A DNA stretch of 64,000 nt from Bradyrhizobium archetypum (GTDB lineage Bacteria > Pseudomonadota > Alphaproteobacteria > Rhizobiales > Xanthobacteraceae). The position numbers were made by a program, and so were the translations under genes. The notes under the pieces were generated by a model. That model worked only from the letters and a program-made list of their open reading frames with translations, had not been told where the DNA came from and searched no databases. The stretch lies in the NCBI RefSeq assembly GCF_013114835.1, contig NZ_JAAVLW010000002.1:372001-436000 (forward strand). The letters are read 5' to 3'. This document shows positions 8,089-17,830 of this stretch, piece after piece. Every line of letters begins with the position of its first letter. Positions within the stretch are counted from its first letter, which is position 1.

Positions 8089-10407
8089 TCACGCTTCAAG
8101 CTGCTTGCCGATCGGCAGCGCGCGGATGCGCTTGCCGGTCGCGGCGAAGATCGCGTTGATGAGCGCCGGCGCAAAGGGCGGCACGCCCGGCTCACCGACG
8201 CCGCTCGGTGGCGTGTCAGGACCGGGCGGTACGATGTAGACATTGGTGACCAAGGGGGATTCATCGATCCGGAGCAACGGGAAGTCGTCAAAGTTACCCT
8301 GCTGTACCTTGCCGTCCTTGAAGGTAATCGAGCCATGTTTGGCAAGGCTCAGGCCCATGATCGCGGCTCCCTCGATTTGCGACTGGATCCGCTCCGGATT
8401 GACGTAGGTTCCGCAATCGATTGCGGTGTCGACCCGGGGTACGGTGAGCTTGCCCTTGTCGTCAACGGCCACCTCGACGATCGTCGCGATATAGCTGACG
8501 AAGCTGCGATGCGCGGCAATGCCGAGCCCGTGACCTTTGGGGACGGATCGCCCCCAGCCGCCCTTGTCCGCGACCAGTTCGACGACCGTGCGAAGACGCC
8601 CGGTGTCGATCGGATAGCTGTCATAGGGCTCGCCATAGTTCCAGAGATCTTTCACCGAATCGAGCTTGACCATCCGGGGAGAGCCGATCAGCTCCAGCAG
8701 CATGTCCTTTGGATCGCGTTTGGTGGCGTTTGCGAGTTCGGCCACCATCGACTGTACCGCGAAGGCGCGCGGAATGTTCGACACCGAGCGGAACCAGCCG
8801 ATGCGGGTATGCGCGGCTGCTGCCGGATTCTCGCACTGCACGTTGGCGATCTCGAAGGGCATATCGACGAGCCCCATGCCGAGTTCAAACGGCGCCTGAT
8901 GCACCGTATTGGCGGCAAATGTCGAGGCGATGCTCGGTGCTACGCTGCGATGCCGCCACGCCGTGACCTTGCCGCTCTTGTCGAGACCGGCCTCGATGCG
9001 TTCCACCGAGACGGTGTGCAGGAAGCCGTTGCGAATATCGTCCTCCCGCGTCCACTGCACCTTGACGGGAGCGCCGAGCTCCTTTGAGAGCAGGGCCGCT
9101 TCGATGGCGAAATCGCACTTCGACTTGCGCCCGAAGCCGCCGCCGAGCAGGGTGACGTTGACAGTGACGTTCTCCTCAGGAATGCCGAGCGTCTTGGCGA
9201 CGTCCTCGCGCGTTCCGCCCGCGCTTTGCACCGGTCCCCAGATCTCCGCCTTGTCGCCCTTGACGTCGGCGACCGCAGCCGGCGGCTCCATGGCGGCATG
9301 GGCGAGATGCGGCAAATAGTACTCACCGACGATCACCTTGTCGGCGCCCTTCAAGGCGGCTTCGACGTCACCCTCCTTGCGCACCACGAGGCCGGGCTTG
9401 CGGGCCGCCTCCTCGAGCTGGGTCCGGTAGGTGACCGAGTCGTATTTGCCGTTGGCGCCATCGTCCCAGACGATCTTCAGCGCATCGCGGCCCTTGATTG
9501 CGGCGCCGGTGTTGCGCGCGATCACCGCGACCCCGCCGAGCGGCTGGAATTTTGACGGCCATGGCCAGCCCTTCACCTCCATGACCTTCTCGACGCCGGA
9601 AACCTTCATCGCTTCCGCGCCGTCAAACGAGGCGACCTTGCCGCCGGTCACCGGCGGCCGGGCAATGACGGCATATTTCATGCCGGGCAGGCGGACGTCG
9701 GCACCGTAACGCGCGGCTCCCACCGTGATATCGCGAAGGTCGACCATGCTGATCTGACCCTTGCCGAGATATCGGAAATCCTTCGGCTCCTTCAGCTTCA
9801 GGCCTTCGACGCTCGGAACCGATTCCTTGGCGGCATCCGCTGCCAGATCGCCAAAGCCTATCCGGCGTCCGCTGGCACTGTGGACGACCTCGTGATTGAC
9901 CGCTTTCACCTCGGTCGCCGGCACCCCCCAGCGCTTTGCAGCTGCGGCTTCGAGCATGGTGCGGGCCGAAGCGCCGATCTGACGCATCGGCATCAGGTAG
10001 TGACGCGTGCTGCGCGATCCGTCGGTGTCCTGGTTGCCGAACTTGACCTCGTCGCCATGCGCCTGCTGGACGCGAACGCGCGACCAGTCGGCCTCCATTT
10101 CTTCGGCAACGATCATTGGCAGGCTGGTGCGAACGCCGGTTCCCATCTCGGCGCGGTGGGCGATGATCGTGACCATGCCGTCCGGTGCGATTGAGACGAA
10201 CACGCGGGGGTCCACCACGGTACCATGCGGCATCTTGTCCGCGCCGGTTTGGTACGCGGCAAGGCTGGGGCGCGACATCACGGGGGCGGCCAAAACGAAA
10301 CCGCCGGCCAGCCCGAGCCCCTTCAGAATGCTGCGGCGTGAAACGTTGTCGACCTTGACGTATCGCTCAAAGCCACGGAGCTTTTTGGGATTGGTAAGAA
10401 TGTTCAT
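8089..10407 (-). CDS. Exported molybdenum hydroxylase, molybdopterin-binding subunit (IorB-like)
   Basis: A 772-residue protein of the xanthine oxidase/aldehyde oxidase family, in the isoquinoline 1-oxidoreductase beta-subunit branch. It has an N-terminal twin-arginine signal ([15 protein letters not shown]), so the assembled enzyme should be exported folded. Family motifs include the molybdopterin-binding GGGFGRK and the C-terminal GVGEPG, whose Glu (about 739) is the catalytic base. The 2Fe-2S subunit gene lies immediately upstream on the same strand with only 2 bp between them, forming a two-gene operon. It probably oxidises aldehydes or N-heterocycles in the periplasm. Next to two alcohol dehydrogenases, an aldehyde-oxidising role is attractive but inferred. 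Neither a FAD subunit nor a cytochrome subunit is present nearby. Confidence 0.9.
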   Translation of the reverse strand: MNILTNPKKLRGFERYVKVDNVSRRSILKGLGLAGGFVLAAPVMSRPSLAAYQTGADKMPHGTVVDPRVFVSIAPDGMVTIIAHRAEMGTGVRTSLPMIVAEEMEADWSRVRVQQAHGDEVKFGNQDTDGSRSTRHYLMPMRQIGASARTMLEAAAAKRWGVPATEVKAVNHEVVHSASGRRIGFGDLAADAAKESVPSVEGLKLKEPKDFRYLGKGQISMVDLRDITVGAARYGADVRLPGMKYAVIARPPVTGGKVASFDGAEAMKVSGVEKVMEVKGWPWPSKFQPLGGVAVIARNTGAAIKGRDALKIVWDDGANGKYDSVTYRTQLEEAARKPGLVVRKEGDVEAALKGADKVIVGEYYLPHLAHAAMEPPAAVADVKGDKAEIWGPVQSAGGTREDVAKTLGIPEENVTVNVTLLGGGFGRKSKCDFAIEAALLSKELGAPVKVQWTREDDIRNGFLHTVSVERIEAGLDKSGKVTAWRHRSVAPSIASTFAANTVHQAPFELGMGLVDMPFEIANVQCENPAAAAHTRIGWFRSVSNIPRAFAVQSMVAELANATKRDPKDMLLELIGSPRMVKLDSVKDLWNYGEPYDSYPIDTGRLRTVVELVADKGGWGRSVPKGHGLGIAAHRSFVSYIATIVEVAVDDKGKLTVPRVDTAIDCGTYVNPERIQSQIEGAAIMGLSLAKHGSITFKDGKVQQGNFDDFPLLRIDESPLVTNVYIVPPGPDTPPSGVGEPGVPPFAPALINAIFAATGKRIRALPIGKQLEA

Positions 10408-10409
10408 GA

Positions 10410-10862
10410 TCAGACCCCCGTCGAAGCGAGGTGGACCGCGTTTTCGATGCGCTGATAGCAGCCGCAGCGGCAGATGTTACCTGCCATTGCTTCGCGTATC
10501 TGGTCGTGGTTGGGCTTTGGATTTTCCATCAGCAGCGCCGCGGCCTGCATGATCTGGCCAACCTGGCAAAAACCGCATTGCGGGACATTGAGCTGACGCC
10601 AGGCCTTCTGAACCGCGTGATCTCCAGTGGGATGAAGGCCTTCGATCGTCGTGACCTCCCGGCCGACCACATCGGAAACCGAGGTGATGCAGGCGCGAAC
10701 GGCCTGCTTGTCGACGATCACGGTGCATGCACCGCACAAAGCCTGACCGCAGCCGTATTTCGTGCCGGTCAAGCCGGCCTCATCGCGCAGAAACCAGAGT
10801 AGTGGAAGATCCGGGTCGCCGTCCCAGCTATGCTCCTGGCTATTGATCTTCACCTTGATCAT
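10410..10862 (-). CDS. (2Fe-2S)-binding subunit of the exported molybdenum hydroxylase (IorA-like)
   Basis: A 150-residue protein with the two iron-sulfur clusters of this family. The N-terminal plant-type ferredoxin motif is GCGQALCGACTV with a further Cys after about ten residues. The C-terminal helical domain carries CGFCQVGQ and CRCGCYQRI. It passes electrons from the molybdenum site of the partner encoded just downstream. It has no signal of its own, which fits co-export on the Tat signal of the large subunit. The ATG at 10862 is preceded by GAGGAACG. Confidence 0.93.
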   Translation of the reverse strand: MIKVKINSQEHSWDGDPDLPLLWFLRDEAGLTGTKYGCGQALCGACTVIVDKQAVRACITSVSDVVGREVTTIEGLHPTGDHAVQKAWRQLNVPQCGFCQVGQIMQAAALLMENPKPNHDQIREAMAGNICRCGCYQRIENAVHLASTGV

Positions 10863-11270
10863 GATCGTTCCTCGCTCTTCATAAGCTGCCGATGTCTTGT
10901 TGACGCGAGCGCGAACATTTTTCCTAGCCGCTCAACGCCGTGCTTTACGAGTTTGATCGCAATGGCCGGCGCAGAGCCGGCCTTGCCTGGAAACTGCAGG
11001 CTGAATCGTACGATTTGCTTTGAATTTTCGTGTGCAGCCACCCTCCTGTCCAAATATTTGTCTTTTTTGCAGGACTGCGCGACGAGACGGGCGCTTGAGA
11101 ACGCTATCAGAAAAGCGCGCCGGATCGAGTTCACAACGTGTTGTCTTTGCATTCTATTTGGACGAAAGCTGGGCCGCCCTGGCGGCGTTGCCAAACCTTC
11201 CCGGCAGCCGTTCTGAGGCTTGCGGGAAGGCGCAGGCGCTCGGCAGGCGTTGCCCGGCTAGATTTTTCTG
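10863..11270. other. 408-bp intergenic stretch
   Basis: The stretch lies upstream of the molybdenum hydroxylase operon and downstream of the enolase-superfamily gene, so it should hold the operon's promoter. Short open frames occur on both strands but none has a ribosome-binding site or recognisable protein character. I see no repeat or RNA gene. Confidence 0.5.
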
Positions 11271-12359
11271 CTACTGCGCGAGCTGGACCAAACCGTTCCA
11301 GTCGAATGCGATGCCGTGGCCAGGCCGCATCGGCGCCAATGCCATACCTTCATTCAGGACAAGCGGGTGCTCGATGTACCTTTCGAGTCCAAATCCGTGT
11401 GCCTCGAGATAGGAGCGGTTCGGACAGGCCGCGAGCAAATGGACGGTCACGTCATGTGCGCCGTGGCTGGTCACGGGCAGATTGAAGGCTTCTGCCAGCC
11501 GCGCGATCTTCATGAAGGCTGTAACCCCGCCGCAATTTGTGGCGTCGGGTTCGGGATAGGACACCGCACCAGCCGAGATATAGTTCTTGAACTCCCAGAG
11601 CGAGCGCAGGTTTTCGCCGGCCGCAATCGGAACGCCGCCGGCTGCCATGATGCGGACGTGACCGGCAATATCGTCGGGCGTGATCGGTTCTTCGAGCCAG
11701 GTGAGATCGTAGCGTTGCAACGCGCGCGCCGCGCGGATGGCTTCCTCGACCGTCCATTTCATGTTGGCGTCCGCCATCAGCGGAAAGCCGTCGCCAAGAT
11801 GTTTGCGCATCGCCTGCACGCGCGCAACGTCGGATGCGAGATCGGGGCGCCCAACCTTCATCTTGATCGCACGAAAGCCCCTGGCGAGATTGTCGTCAGT
11901 CTGTTTCAAAAGCCGCTCGACGGAGAGGTCAAGGTCGATGCCGCCGGCGTAGCAGGGTATGCGGGCGTCGAAGCCGCCGAGCATGCGAAACAACGGCAGA
12001 TTGGCGCGGCGGGACTTCAGGTCCCACAGGGCGATATCGAGCGCCGAAAGCGCAAGCACCGCTGGTCCGCCGCGCCCGCCGTAATGCAAGCCCCACCAGA
12101 CGTGATGCCAGACGGCCTCGGTGTCATCGGCGTCGCGGCCCTCGATCAGTTCAGGGATCTCCCGCCGGAGAATGTCGGCAATCGCGCCGCCATTGCGGCC
12201 GACAGTGTATGTATATCCGACACCTTCCGCTCCATCGGAATCGCGGATACGGCAAGTCACCAGTTCGAAGGCTGTGAGTTGGCCGTGCGTGCTGTCGGAG
12301 AGGGTAACGGGCAGGGGGATCCGGTAGAGTCCGGTCTCGGTTGTCCTGATGAGTGCCAT
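11271..12359 (-). CDS. Mandelate racemase/muconate lactonizing enzyme family protein
   Basis: A 362-residue enolase-superfamily protein with an N-terminal capping domain (1-125) and a C-terminal barrel. The catalytic set of the mandelate racemase subgroup is complete: K166-M-K168, metal ligands D197, E223 and E249 (GEN), and the D272/H299 pair in the last strands (YPEPDATNC and TSHGAHD). It should abstract a proton next to a carboxylate, either racemising a 2-hydroxy acid or dehydrating a sugar acid; the substrate cannot be fixed from sequence. The gene appears to stand alone between the hydroxylase operon and the cyclase. A second mandelate-type hint in the window is the Atu3266-like deacetylase at 33314, but the two are far apart. 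Confidence 0.9.
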   Translation of the reverse strand: MALIRTTETGLYRIPLPVTLSDSTHGQLTAFELVTCRIRDSDGAEGVGYTYTVGRNGGAIADILRREIPELIEGRDADDTEAVWHHVWWGLHYGGRGGPAVLALSALDIALWDLKSRRANLPLFRMLGGFDARIPCYAGGIDLDLSVERLLKQTDDNLARGFRAIKMKVGRPDLASDVARVQAMRKHLGDGFPLMADANMKWTVEEAIRAARALQRYDLTWLEEPITPDDIAGHVRIMAAGGVPIAAGENLRSLWEFKNYISAGAVSYPEPDATNCGGVTAFMKIARLAEAFNLPVTSHGAHDVTVHLLAACPNRSYLEAHGFGLERYIEHPLVLNEGMALAPMRPGHGIAFDWNGLVQLAQ

Positions 12360-12663
12360 TGTGCTTCCACCCGGTTTCTTTTACTGCACGTTAGGTCGAT
12401 CTTGTCGGCGGAGCAATCGCTTACAGCCGCTGTTCCCGAAAGATCGCCCATTCGCTGCAGGACATGGCGTCGAATGATGCCTATGCTAGGATGGGTTGAA
12501 TGCGAGGTGGCGGTGCTATCGCTGCGTCTTCTCTCGCGCGAGACAGGTGGCAACCGCCGACAACCTGATGCGCACAGGATTGCGGCGGCCTCCATTGACG
12601 CCGTCGAGCGGGAACGAACCTGTCCTGTAGCGCGGATTCGAGCTCACCGCTCAGGAGCAAGAT
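12360..12663. other. 304-bp divergent intergenic region
   Basis: It lies between the enolase-superfamily gene (leftward) and the cyclase gene (rightward), so it must hold both promoters. I see no clear promoter pair, operator or small gene. The only strong signal is the AGGAGC ribosome-binding site of the cyclase at its right edge. Confidence 0.4.
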
Positions 12664-13863
12664 ATGGACATGCTGCCAAAAACCGATCACGTCACCGCGC
12701 CTTCTGACAGCGACGTTTTGCATTGGCTGACCAATGAGACGCGCGATGAGCGTTTCATCGACAACATTTTCGCTGAGCTGTGCTTTCGCCTCCAGCGAGC
12801 GGGCGTGCCTGTCAAGCGGGCGTCGCTTCATATATTGATCCACCATCCGCAATGGCTTGGCGCCCGGATCATGTGGGTCGACGGGATGCGCGAGGCAGAA
12901 ATCGCGAGGGTCGACTACGATGTCAGGGAGCGATCCGAATACATCGGCAGTCCGGCCAACGAAATCCATGACGGTGCCGCCGAAGTGCGCGAGAATCTCG
13001 AACGGGACCCGTCACTGGGCCGCACGCACGCCGTCTTTGACGACATGCGGGCGAAAGGCCTCACCGACTATGTGGCGTGGCCGCTGTACCATACGCTCGG
13101 CAAGCGGCATATCGTGACCTTTGCCACCGACCGCACCGGTGGTTTCGACGAGGCGCACATCGCCGGCCTGTTGAAACTGTTGCCGGTGCTGGCGCTGGTC
13201 AGCGAGATCCGTGTCAAGAACCGGCTGGCGCGAACCCTGCTGGAAACCTATGTCGGGTCCCATGCCGGCGAGCTCATTCTGGCCGGCGCCACCAGGCGCG
13301 GAAGCGGGACAACGGTACGCGCCGCGATCATGATCTGCGATCTGCGCGATTTCACCAGGATCTCCGATAACTGGCCGCGCGATGACGTCATTGATCTTCT
13401 GAACGGCTATTTCGATGCGATGTCGGAGCCGATCGTGCGGCATGGCGGGGAAATATTGAAGTTCATGGGCGACGGGTTGCTTGCTATTTTTCCGCTCAGC
13501 CAGCCCACCGCCTGCGCAAATCTGCTGCATGCCGTGGCCGAAGCCAGACAGGCCATGGCGGCTCTGAATGAAAGGAACAGCGACACCGCTCGTGCGCCGC
13601 TAAATTACGGCATCGGCGTCCACGTCGGAGACGTTATGTACGGCAATATCGGGTCGCGCACCCGGCTCGACTTCACCGTGATCGGTCCCGCGGTCAACAT
13701 GGCGTCGCGACTCGAAGCTCTCACCAAACAGTTGGGAAGAACGGTGCTGCTCTCGCGCGCGTTCGCCGAGATTGTCGAAAGCGAATTCGAACTCGAACGC
13801 GTCGGCGAATATCCGGTGCGTGGTTTCAGCGATCCAATCGAGCTGTTCGCCTATCACGGTTGA
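12664..13863 (+). CDS. Class III adenylate cyclase with a novel-looking N-terminal sensory region
   Basis: A 399-residue protein. Residues from about 215 form a class III cyclase domain. It has both metal aspartates (D226 in ICDLRDFT, D270 in KFMGDG), the adenine-selecting Lys266 and Asp336, and the transition-state pair N345 and R349 in NMASR. All catalytic positions are intact, so it should make cAMP. Residues 1-200 lack predicted membrane segments and resemble the GAF-like cytoplasmic input regions found ahead of many rhizobial cyclases; the signal is unknown. It stands alone after a divergent intergenic region, and its 3' end faces the phosphodiesterase gene at 13919. AGGAGC is positioned 7 bp before the ATG. 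Confidence 0.92.
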   Translation: MDMLPKTDHVTAPSDSDVLHWLTNETRDERFIDNIFAELCFRLQRAGVPVKRASLHILIHHPQWLGARIMWVDGMREAEIARVDYDVRERSEYIGSPANEIHDGAAEVRENLERDPSLGRTHAVFDDMRAKGLTDYVAWPLYHTLGKRHIVTFATDRTGGFDEAHIAGLLKLLPVLALVSEIRVKNRLARTLLETYVGSHAGELILAGATRRGSGTTVRAAIMICDLRDFTRISDNWPRDDVIDLLNGYFDAMSEPIVRHGGEILKFMGDGLLAIFPLSQPTACANLLHAVAEARQAMAALNERNSDTARAPLNYGIGVHVGDVMYGNIGSRTRLDFTVIGPAVNMASRLEALTKQLGRTVLLSRAFAEIVESEFELERVGEYPVRGFSDPIELFAYHG

Positions 13864-13918
13864 ATGCCGAACTATCGCGTGGGCGATCGAAGCCTACAGA
13901 GTAAGGCGAGACTGCGCG

Positions 13919-14743
13919 TCAGTCGAGCATGCCGTCGAGCGCGGCCTTGTCGTGCAGCGAGAAGCGCGGGCCGGCGTAGAGGAACGAGCATTGGTGGATC
14001 ACGATCTGCCCGCCTGTCACGCTGACGTGGGAATAGTCCGGCGCCTCGTGCGAGCCAGGTATGTGGCCTTCGCTCTCGAGATCGAACGCAACCTGATGCG
14101 CGAGCGCACGCTGGATGTGGAAGGGGATGCCGTTCCAGAGACCTGCGATCGGCCGATGCAGATGGCCCATGAACAAATAGTCCGGTCGCCTGGTCCGCGC
14201 GATCACTTCCCATTCCGCCTCGGGATTGGCAAGCCGGATGGTGTCCATATAGCGCAAGCCGGTATCGAGGGGCGGATGGTGCTGGAACAGTAGCAGCGGC
14301 CGGTCGGTCGGCGCAGACCGCAACGCATGCTCGAGGTAGTCGAGGCGGTCGGCACAGAGCAGCCCCTCATGATTGGGCGCAGCCTCGTTCAACGTGTCCA
14401 GCGTGACGATCGTCGCCTCGTCGAACACCTGCATGGCTTGCACGAACCCGTTGGCATCGCGCTTCACGCCGGGAAAGTAGCGTGCGAAGGCTTCGCGCCG
14501 ATCGTGATTGCCCATCAGCAGGATAGTCGGTGCGTTGAGCCGGGAGAGCACGTCGGCGAGATTTTCGTAAGCCGCGTCCTCGCCCCAATGGGCGAGGTCG
14601 CCGGTGATGATGACGAAGGCGATGTCGCGATGGTCGCGGTTGATGCAGCCGACCGCAGCCGCGAGCCGTTCGACCGGATCGAGGCCGTAGATCTTGCGCC
14701 CGCGCGCGACAAAGTGAGTATCGGTGAGGACAACGAATTTCAT
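13919..14743 (-). CDS. Metallophosphoesterase, GpdQ-like glycerophosphodiesterase
   Basis: A 274-residue binuclear metallophosphoesterase with D8, H10, D49, N79, H80, H155, H194 and H196 as metal and catalytic residues (DTH, GDLAHW, GNHD, HH, GHLH). Length and ligand spacing match Enterobacter GpdQ (274 residues; D8, H10, D50, N80, H156, H195, H197) almost exactly, although cAMP phosphodiesterases of the CpdA group share the same motifs. It is the last gene of an ABC importer operon, 9 bp after the binding-protein gene. Uptake of a glycerophosphodiester followed by hydrolysis is therefore the preferred reading. A cAMP-degrading role is the alternative, since a cyclase gene lies next to it tail to tail. 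Confidence 0.85.
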   Translation of the reverse strand: MKFVVLTDTHFVARGRKIYGLDPVERLAAAVGCINRDHRDIAFVIITGDLAHWGEDAAYENLADVLSRLNAPTILLMGNHDRREAFARYFPGVKRDANGFVQAMQVFDEATIVTLDTLNEAAPNHEGLLCADRLDYLEHALRSAPTDRPLLLFQHHPPLDTGLRYMDTIRLANPEAEWEVIARTRRPDYLFMGHLHRPIAGLWNGIPFHIQRALAHQVAFDLESEGHIPGSHEAPDYSHVSVTGGQIVIHQCSFLYAGPRFSLHDKAALDGMLD

Positions 14744-14752
14744 CGTATCAAC

Positions 14753-16033
14753 TCAGCGGGCCATGCCGGTGGTCTTCGGCAGCAGCTTCTGCACATCGGC
14801 CGCCATGTCGGCCAGCACGGCATCCGGCTCCTTCGCCCGCGCGCCTGTGACGATCGAGTTGAGGTGATCCTTGATCACGTCGGTGATCTTCAGCCCATTG
14901 TCGCCGGGGAAGGCATACCATTTGGTGAGCAGCGCGAGCTGGCTGACGGCTGTGTAGTTGTTCGGGTTCTTGACGTAGAAGTCCTTGAGATAGACCTCGT
15001 TGGCGAGCTTGTTCGGGGGCATGTAGCCGGTGGTCTCCGCCATGATGGCCGCGCCCTTCGGCCCGGTCCAGAACTTCACCACCTCCCAGGCTGCATCGCG
15101 CTTCGCCTTGTCCTTCGACAGGATGAGGACGACGTTGCCGCCTGCCGGCAGACGGCCGTTCGGCGACACGACGTCGGGAAACGTGTGAGTCTTCAGCGCG
15201 AACTTGCCGGCGACCATCTGCGTGACCTTGTTCAGGTCGGACGTCGAGGTGACGTGGAAGCCCGTCTTTCCGGCGGCGAAGGCTGCGCGCATCGCGGGTT
15301 GATCGAGATTGGGCATGCCGCCCTCGGTCACAAGGCGGGCTAGGATGCGCATCGCGAATTGTCCCTCCGGTCCGTTGAACGCGACACGGGTCTCATCCGC
15401 GTTAAGCATGGTGCCGCCGCGCGAGAACACCGGCGCTTGCCACAGCCAGTTGCCGGTGATGTCCCAGGCATAGGTAACGCCGTTGATGTCGTTGCCGAGG
15501 GCCTTGATCTTCCTTGCCAGCGCGATCAGCTCATCCCAGGTTTTCGGCAGGTTGGCGGGATCGCCGCCGGCCTGCTTCACCAGGTCGAGGTTGACATAGA
15601 CGATCGGCAGCGAGATCGCGAAGGGCAGGGCATAGACCTTGCCGCTCGCCGTGCCGATATCGAACATCGCCTGGTGAAATCCCTGCTTGTCGAAATCCTT
15701 CTCGGCCGCGATGTAGTCGTCGAGTTGGGCCGGAATGTTCTTGTCGACCAGCACGCGGATGCGGTTGAGACCCTGGAAGCTGACGTCGGGCATCTGGTTG
15801 GTGACGGCCTCGCGCAGGACTTTTTGCGTGCCGTCCTCATAGGATTCATACGGGGCGCGCATCGTGACCTTGATGTTCGGCTGAACCTTCGCAAATTCCT
15901 CCGAGATCTTCTTGTGGGTCTCGGTGAAGAGCTCCGGATAAGGATATTGCATCATGATTTCGGTCTGCGTCTGTGCGAGCGACGCACTTGCCGCCAGCGA
16001 CAGCGCGGCCGCCGCGATCCACGATTTCAGCAT
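14753..16033 (-). CDS. ABC transporter substrate-binding protein (UgpB/MalE family)
   Basis: A 426-residue extracytoplasmic solute-binding protein of family 1. It has a signal peptide (MLKSWIAAAALSLAASASLA) and the usual two-lobe pattern (EFAKVQPNIKVTM, LPKTWDELIALARKIK, FWTGPKGAAIMAETTGYMPPNK). The ATG at 16033 is preceded by GGGGAG and starts exactly at the signal peptide. It is the fourth gene of a leftward operon (ATPase, two permeases, binding protein, phosphodiesterase). The neighbouring GpdQ-like enzyme favours glycerol-3-phosphate or a glycerophosphodiester as ligand, but a sugar cannot be excluded. Confidence 0.9.
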   Translation of the reverse strand: MLKSWIAAAALSLAASASLAQTQTEIMMQYPYPELFTETHKKISEEFAKVQPNIKVTMRAPYESYEDGTQKVLREAVTNQMPDVSFQGLNRIRVLVDKNIPAQLDDYIAAEKDFDKQGFHQAMFDIGTASGKVYALPFAISLPIVYVNLDLVKQAGGDPANLPKTWDELIALARKIKALGNDINGVTYAWDITGNWLWQAPVFSRGGTMLNADETRVAFNGPEGQFAMRILARLVTEGGMPNLDQPAMRAAFAAGKTGFHVTSTSDLNKVTQMVAGKFALKTHTFPDVVSPNGRLPAGGNVVLILSKDKAKRDAAWEVVKFWTGPKGAAIMAETTGYMPPNKLANEVYLKDFYVKNPNNYTAVSQLALLTKWYAFPGDNGLKITDVIKDHLNSIVTGARAKEPDAVLADMAADVQKLLPKTTGMAR

Positions 16034-16064
16034 TGAAAACTCCCCCTCTGTTTGAGATGACGCG

Positions 16065-16901
16065 TTACTTGATTCCGGTGAGTGCGATGCCCTCGACAAA
16101 GCGGCGCTGGGCGAACAGGAAGGCGACCAGCAGCGGCGCGACGACCACCATCGCGGCGGCCATCAGCGCCCCATAATCGGTGCCGGCCTCGGCATTGCGG
16201 AAATGCGCCACCGCCAGCGGCGGAGTGCGCAAATGCTCGCTGTTGAGCACGATCAGCGGCCAGAAATAGTCGTTCCAGTGCGCCACCACGGAGAAGATGC
16301 CGAAGGCGGTCACAGCCGGGATCGCCGCCGGCAGCATCACCCGCCAGACGATGCCGAACTCGGAGATGCCGTCGATCCGCGCCGCATCCACGAGATCGTC
16401 GGGCACGTTGCGGAAGAACTGGCGCATCAGGAAGATGCCGAACACGGAAATGGTGAAGGGCAGCACCAGCGCGGCGTAGCTGTCGAGTATCCCGAGCTTG
16501 TGCAACAGCAGGAACACCGGAATGGCGGTCGCCTGCGGCGGAATCAGGATGCCGAACAGCACCAGCGCAAACAGCGCGTTGCGGCCGATGAAGCGCAATT
16601 TTGCCAGAGCATAGGCCGCCGGCAACGCGACCAGCACCTGGAGGACGAAGATCGAGATCGTAACGATCACGCCGTTAAGCAGGAAGCGCCAGAGATTGGC
16701 CTTCGCGAACGCCGTCCGCAAATTCTCCCACAGCGCGAAATCCCGGGGAATGAGGCGCAGCTCGCTGGAAAACACTTCCGATGGCGGCTTCGACGCCGTG
16801 GAAATCATCCAGACAAACGGCAGCAGGATTACGATCGCGCCGGCGATCAGCAGGATGTGGCGGACCACCGACCAGAGCGAGATTTTCGCAGATCCCGTCA
16901 T
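16065..16901 (-). CDS. ABC transporter permease (UgpE/MalG family)
   Basis: A 278-residue inner-membrane permease with about six hydrophobic segments. The conserved cytoplasmic coupling loop of binding-protein-dependent permeases is present (DDLVDAARIDGISEFGIVWRVMLP, the EAA-type motif). The ATG at 16901 overlaps the stop of the upstream permease gene (ATGA), which indicates translational coupling. It forms the channel of the importer with the permease encoded upstream. Confidence 0.92.
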   Translation of the reverse strand: MTGSAKISLWSVVRHILLIAGAIVILLPFVWMISTASKPPSEVFSSELRLIPRDFALWENLRTAFAKANLWRFLLNGVIVTISIFVLQVLVALPAAYALAKLRFIGRNALFALVLFGILIPPQATAIPVFLLLHKLGILDSYAALVLPFTISVFGIFLMRQFFRNVPDDLVDAARIDGISEFGIVWRVMLPAAIPAVTAFGIFSVVAHWNDYFWPLIVLNSEHLRTPPLAVAHFRNAEAGTDYGALMAAAMVVVAPLLVAFLFAQRRFVEGIALTGIK

Positions 16902-17830
16902 GCGTATTGCGCGCCGCGGTCGGCGAGCCTCGACTTGATGAGCGTGAGCAGCAGGATGAAGGTCAGGAACACCACGGCGAGCGCCGCGGCGTAGCCGGAG
17001 CGGAAGAATTCGAATCCTTCCGTGTACATTGTGTGGATCAGCACCTCGGAGGATTTCGACGGTCCGCCCTTGGTCAGCACATGCACGGTGTCGAATACCT
17101 GGAAGGAGCGGATGCCCGATATCACGACCACGAAGGTAGTCACTGGCCGCAGCAGCGGCCAAGTCACAAGTCGGAAGCGTGCCCAGGCGCTGGAAGCGCC
17201 GTCGATCTCGGCGGCTTCATAGAGCTGCTTCGGGATCGAAACCAGTCCAGCCAGGAACAGCACCATATTGAAGCCCGCCGCCTGCCAGATGCCGATCGCG
17301 CACAGCGCATAGAGCGCCGTGCTGCGGCCCTGCAACCAGCTCGGGCCACTAATGCCGACCTCACGCAACACTCCGTTCACCAGCCCGAACTGCGGGTGCA
17401 GCATGAACTCCCACACCACGGCCATCGCGATCAGCGTCGCCATGACCGGCAGGAAGTAAATGGTGCGATAGAGGCTGCGCAGGCTGGTGCCGCTCTGGAT
17501 CAGCAGCGCGATCGCAAGGCCCGCGGTGACCGCGCCAGGAACCACGATGCCGACATAAACGAGCGTGTTGCGCAGCGAGATCCAGAACACCTTGTCGGCG
17601 AACATCTCATGGTAGTTTGCAAGCCCGATCCAGGACAGGCTCGGCGCGCCGAGCTGATAGTCGGTAAAGGAAAGCGCGATCACGCCGGCCAGCGGACCGA
17701 GCAGCATCATCAGCATTAGTGTCAGCGCGGGCGCCACCAGCGCATAGGGTGTTAAGGACGGGCGGCTGCGGCGCTGCGCCGTCGCCCGAACCGGAATACG
17801 CACGGATATGGTGGCCGCGCTGTCAGACAA
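16898..17830 (-). CDS. ABC transporter permease (UgpA/MalF family)
   Basis: A 310-residue permease with the EAA-type loop (QLYEAAEIDGASSAWARFRLVTWPLLRP) and six hydrophobic segments beginning near LTPYALVAPALTLMLMM. The start is uncertain. A TTG at 17830, overlapping the end of the ATPase gene by 8 bases and preceded by AGGGA, gives the length chosen here; a GTG at 17803 is an alternative. The frame is open further upstream inside the ATPase gene, but that part does not resemble a permease. Confidence 0.88.
   Translation of the reverse strand: MSDSAATISVRIPVRATAQRRSRPSLTPYALVAPALTLMLMMLLGPLAGVIALSFTDYQLGAPSLSWIGLANYHEMFADKVFWISLRNTLVYVGIVVPGAVTAGLAIALLIQSGTSLRSLYRTIYFLPVMATLIAMAVVWEFMLHPQFGLVNGVLREVGISGPSWLQGRSTALYALCAIGIWQAAGFNMVLFLAGLVSIPKQLYEAAEIDGASSAWARFRLVTWPLLRPVTTFVVVISGIRSFQVFDTVHVLTKGGPSKSSEVLIHTMYTEGFEFFRSGYAAALAVVFLTFILLLTLIKSRLADRGAQYA

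Noticed and set aside
11316..12707. 463-codon frame on the plus strand across the enolase-superfamily gene
   Set aside because: It lies antisense to a gene with a complete catalytic set and shows no protein-like pattern of its own.
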